From Gammaproteobacteria bacterium (GTDB taxonomy: Bacteria; Pseudomonadota; Gammaproteobacteria; JAJDOJ01), in NCBI GenBank assembly GCA_027030565.1, contig JALVEU010000373.1:1-6734 (forward strand): 6,734 nt of DNA, read 5' to 3'. This document shows positions 5,871-6,734 of the stretch, piece by piece (the stretch's first letter is position 1; each line of letters begins with the position of its first letter). The translations under genes and the position numbers were made by a program. The notes under the pieces are model-generated. The model was given only the letters and a program-made list of their open reading frames with translations. It searched no databases and was not told where the DNA came from.

Positions 5871-6734
5871 TCGCCTACATCCTCCGGCGCCTGCTTTATG
5901 CCGTTCCTATCGTGCTCGGGGTGAACGTGCTCACCTTCGTGCTGTTCTTCGTGGTGAACACGCCCGACGACATGGCGCGCATGTTCCTCGGCGAAAAGCG
6001 CGTGACCCCCGAGCAGATCGAGCAGTGGAAGGCCGAGCGGGGCTACGACAAGCCGTTGTTCTACAATCCCCGTGCGCAGGGATTGAAACGTTTCACCGAG
6101 ACCATCTTCGCCGAGAAGTCCCTGGGGCTGTTCCTGTTCGATTTCGGCAAGTCCGACTCCGGACGCGACATCGGCCAGGACATCCGCACCCGCATGTGGC
6201 CGAGCCTCGCCATCGCCGTGCCCACGCTCCTGGTGGGTTTGGCGTTCAACATCAGCCTTGCGCTGCTGGTGGTCTATCTGCGCGGTACGGCCCTGGACAC
6301 GGGTGCGGTGGTGCTCACCGTGGCGCTCATGTCCATCTCGAGCCTCTTCTACATCATCGGCGGACAGTACGTCTTCGGAAAGCTCATGCGCCTGGTGCCC
6401 ATCTCCGGCTACGAGCCGGGCCTGGATGGACTGCGTTTCCTGGTCCTGCCCGTGGCCGTGGGGGTGATCTCCGGCATCGGTTCGGGAACGCGCTGGTACC
6501 GAACGCTGTTTCTGGAGGAGATGGGCAAGGACTACGTGCGCACCGCGCGGGCCAAGGGCCTGAGCGAGGCGGTGGTGCTGTTCCGCCACGTGCTGCGCAA
6601 CGCCTTGATCCCCATCCTCACGGGTGTGGTGGTCATCCTGCCGTTGTTGTTCCTGGGCAGCCTGATCATCGAATCGTTTTTCGGGATCCCTGGCCTGGGC
6701 AGCTACACCATCGAGGCCATCAACCGGCAGGATT
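5867..6734 (+). CDS. ABC transporter permease, DppB/OppB/YejB type (3' partial)
   Basis: An inner-membrane pore subunit of the peptide-type importer, partner of the binding protein just upstream. The frame runs from GTG 5867 to the window end without a stop: 289 residues, with perhaps 40-70 missing compared with DppB (339) or YejB (364). The start gives MIAYILRRLLYAVPIVLG, the standard opening of this family with a first membrane helix at about 10-32. A periplasmic stretch with GYDKPLFYNP and FDFGKS (about 91-96) leads to RTRMWPSLAIAVPTLLVGL, the entry to the permease domain. The EAA loop that docks on the ATPase is clear: DYVRTARAKGLSEAVVLFRH from residue 222, followed by NALIPILTG, then SLIIESFFGIPGLG. 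The start codon GTG shares its last two bases with the upstream TGA (GTGA overlap), so translation is probably coupled. The second permease and the ATPase subunits are expected to the right of the window (inference). Confidence 0.93.
   Translation, partial: MIAYILRRLLYAVPIVLGVNVLTFVLFFVVNTPDDMARMFLGEKRVTPEQIEQWKAERGYDKPLFYNPRAQGLKRFTETIFAEKSLGLFLFDFGKSDSGRDIGQDIRTRMWPSLAIAVPTLLVGLAFNISLALLVVYLRGTALDTGAVVLTVALMSISSLFYIIGGQYVFGKLMRLVPISGYEPGLDGLRFLVLPVAVGVISGIGSGTRWYRTLFLEEMGKDYVRTARAKGLSEAVVLFRHVLRNALIPILTGVVVILPLLFLGSLIIESFFGIPGLGSYTIEAINRQD

Overview
The window is high-GC DNA (strong G/C preference at third codon positions) carrying five densely packed protein genes. The gene content and protein sequences point to a gammaproteobacterium, perhaps an Ectothiorhodospiraceae-like or other halophilic/alkaliphilic lineage. 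That placement is inference from protein similarity recalled from memory, not from a search. The order ppiD, then fabI, then peptide-type ABC transporter genes resembles the lon-hupB-ppiD-fabI-ABC transporter neighbourhood I recall from Pseudomonas, so this looks like a chromosomal housekeeping region. I see no mobile element, CRISPR array, tRNA or rRNA.

Layout: (1) 1-1434, plus strand: C-terminal three quarters of PpiD, the membrane-anchored periplasmic parvulin-type folding factor, cut by the left edge. (2) 1470-2765, plus: a complete glutamate/aspartate-type sodium- or proton-coupled symporter (DAACS/SDF family), 35 bp behind ppiD. (3) 2785-3579, minus: complete fabI, enoyl-ACP reductase of fatty acid synthesis, convergent with the symporter across 19 bp. 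(4) 3654-5870, plus: a large family-5 (peptide-type) ABC substrate-binding protein, divergent from fabI. (5) 5867 to the right edge, plus: the cognate DppB/OppB/YejB-type permease, overlapping gene 4 by four bases and cut by the window end. This last gene starts with GTG and has no stop inside the window.

Functionally the genes fall into three units: envelope protein folding (PpiD) with a co-directional amino-acid symporter, fatty acid elongation (FabI), and a peptide/oligopeptide-type importer whose second permease and ATPase genes probably lie to the right. The 74-bp gap between fabI and the binding-protein gene is the only substantial regulatory space; it holds a good candidate fabI promoter.

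Nothing here amounts to a clearly new system. The feature most worth a second look is the substrate-binding protein. It is much longer than usual, has a lipobox-like N-terminus, a C-terminal transmembrane helix with a basic tail, and an extra segment inside the binding domain, and its start codon is uncertain.
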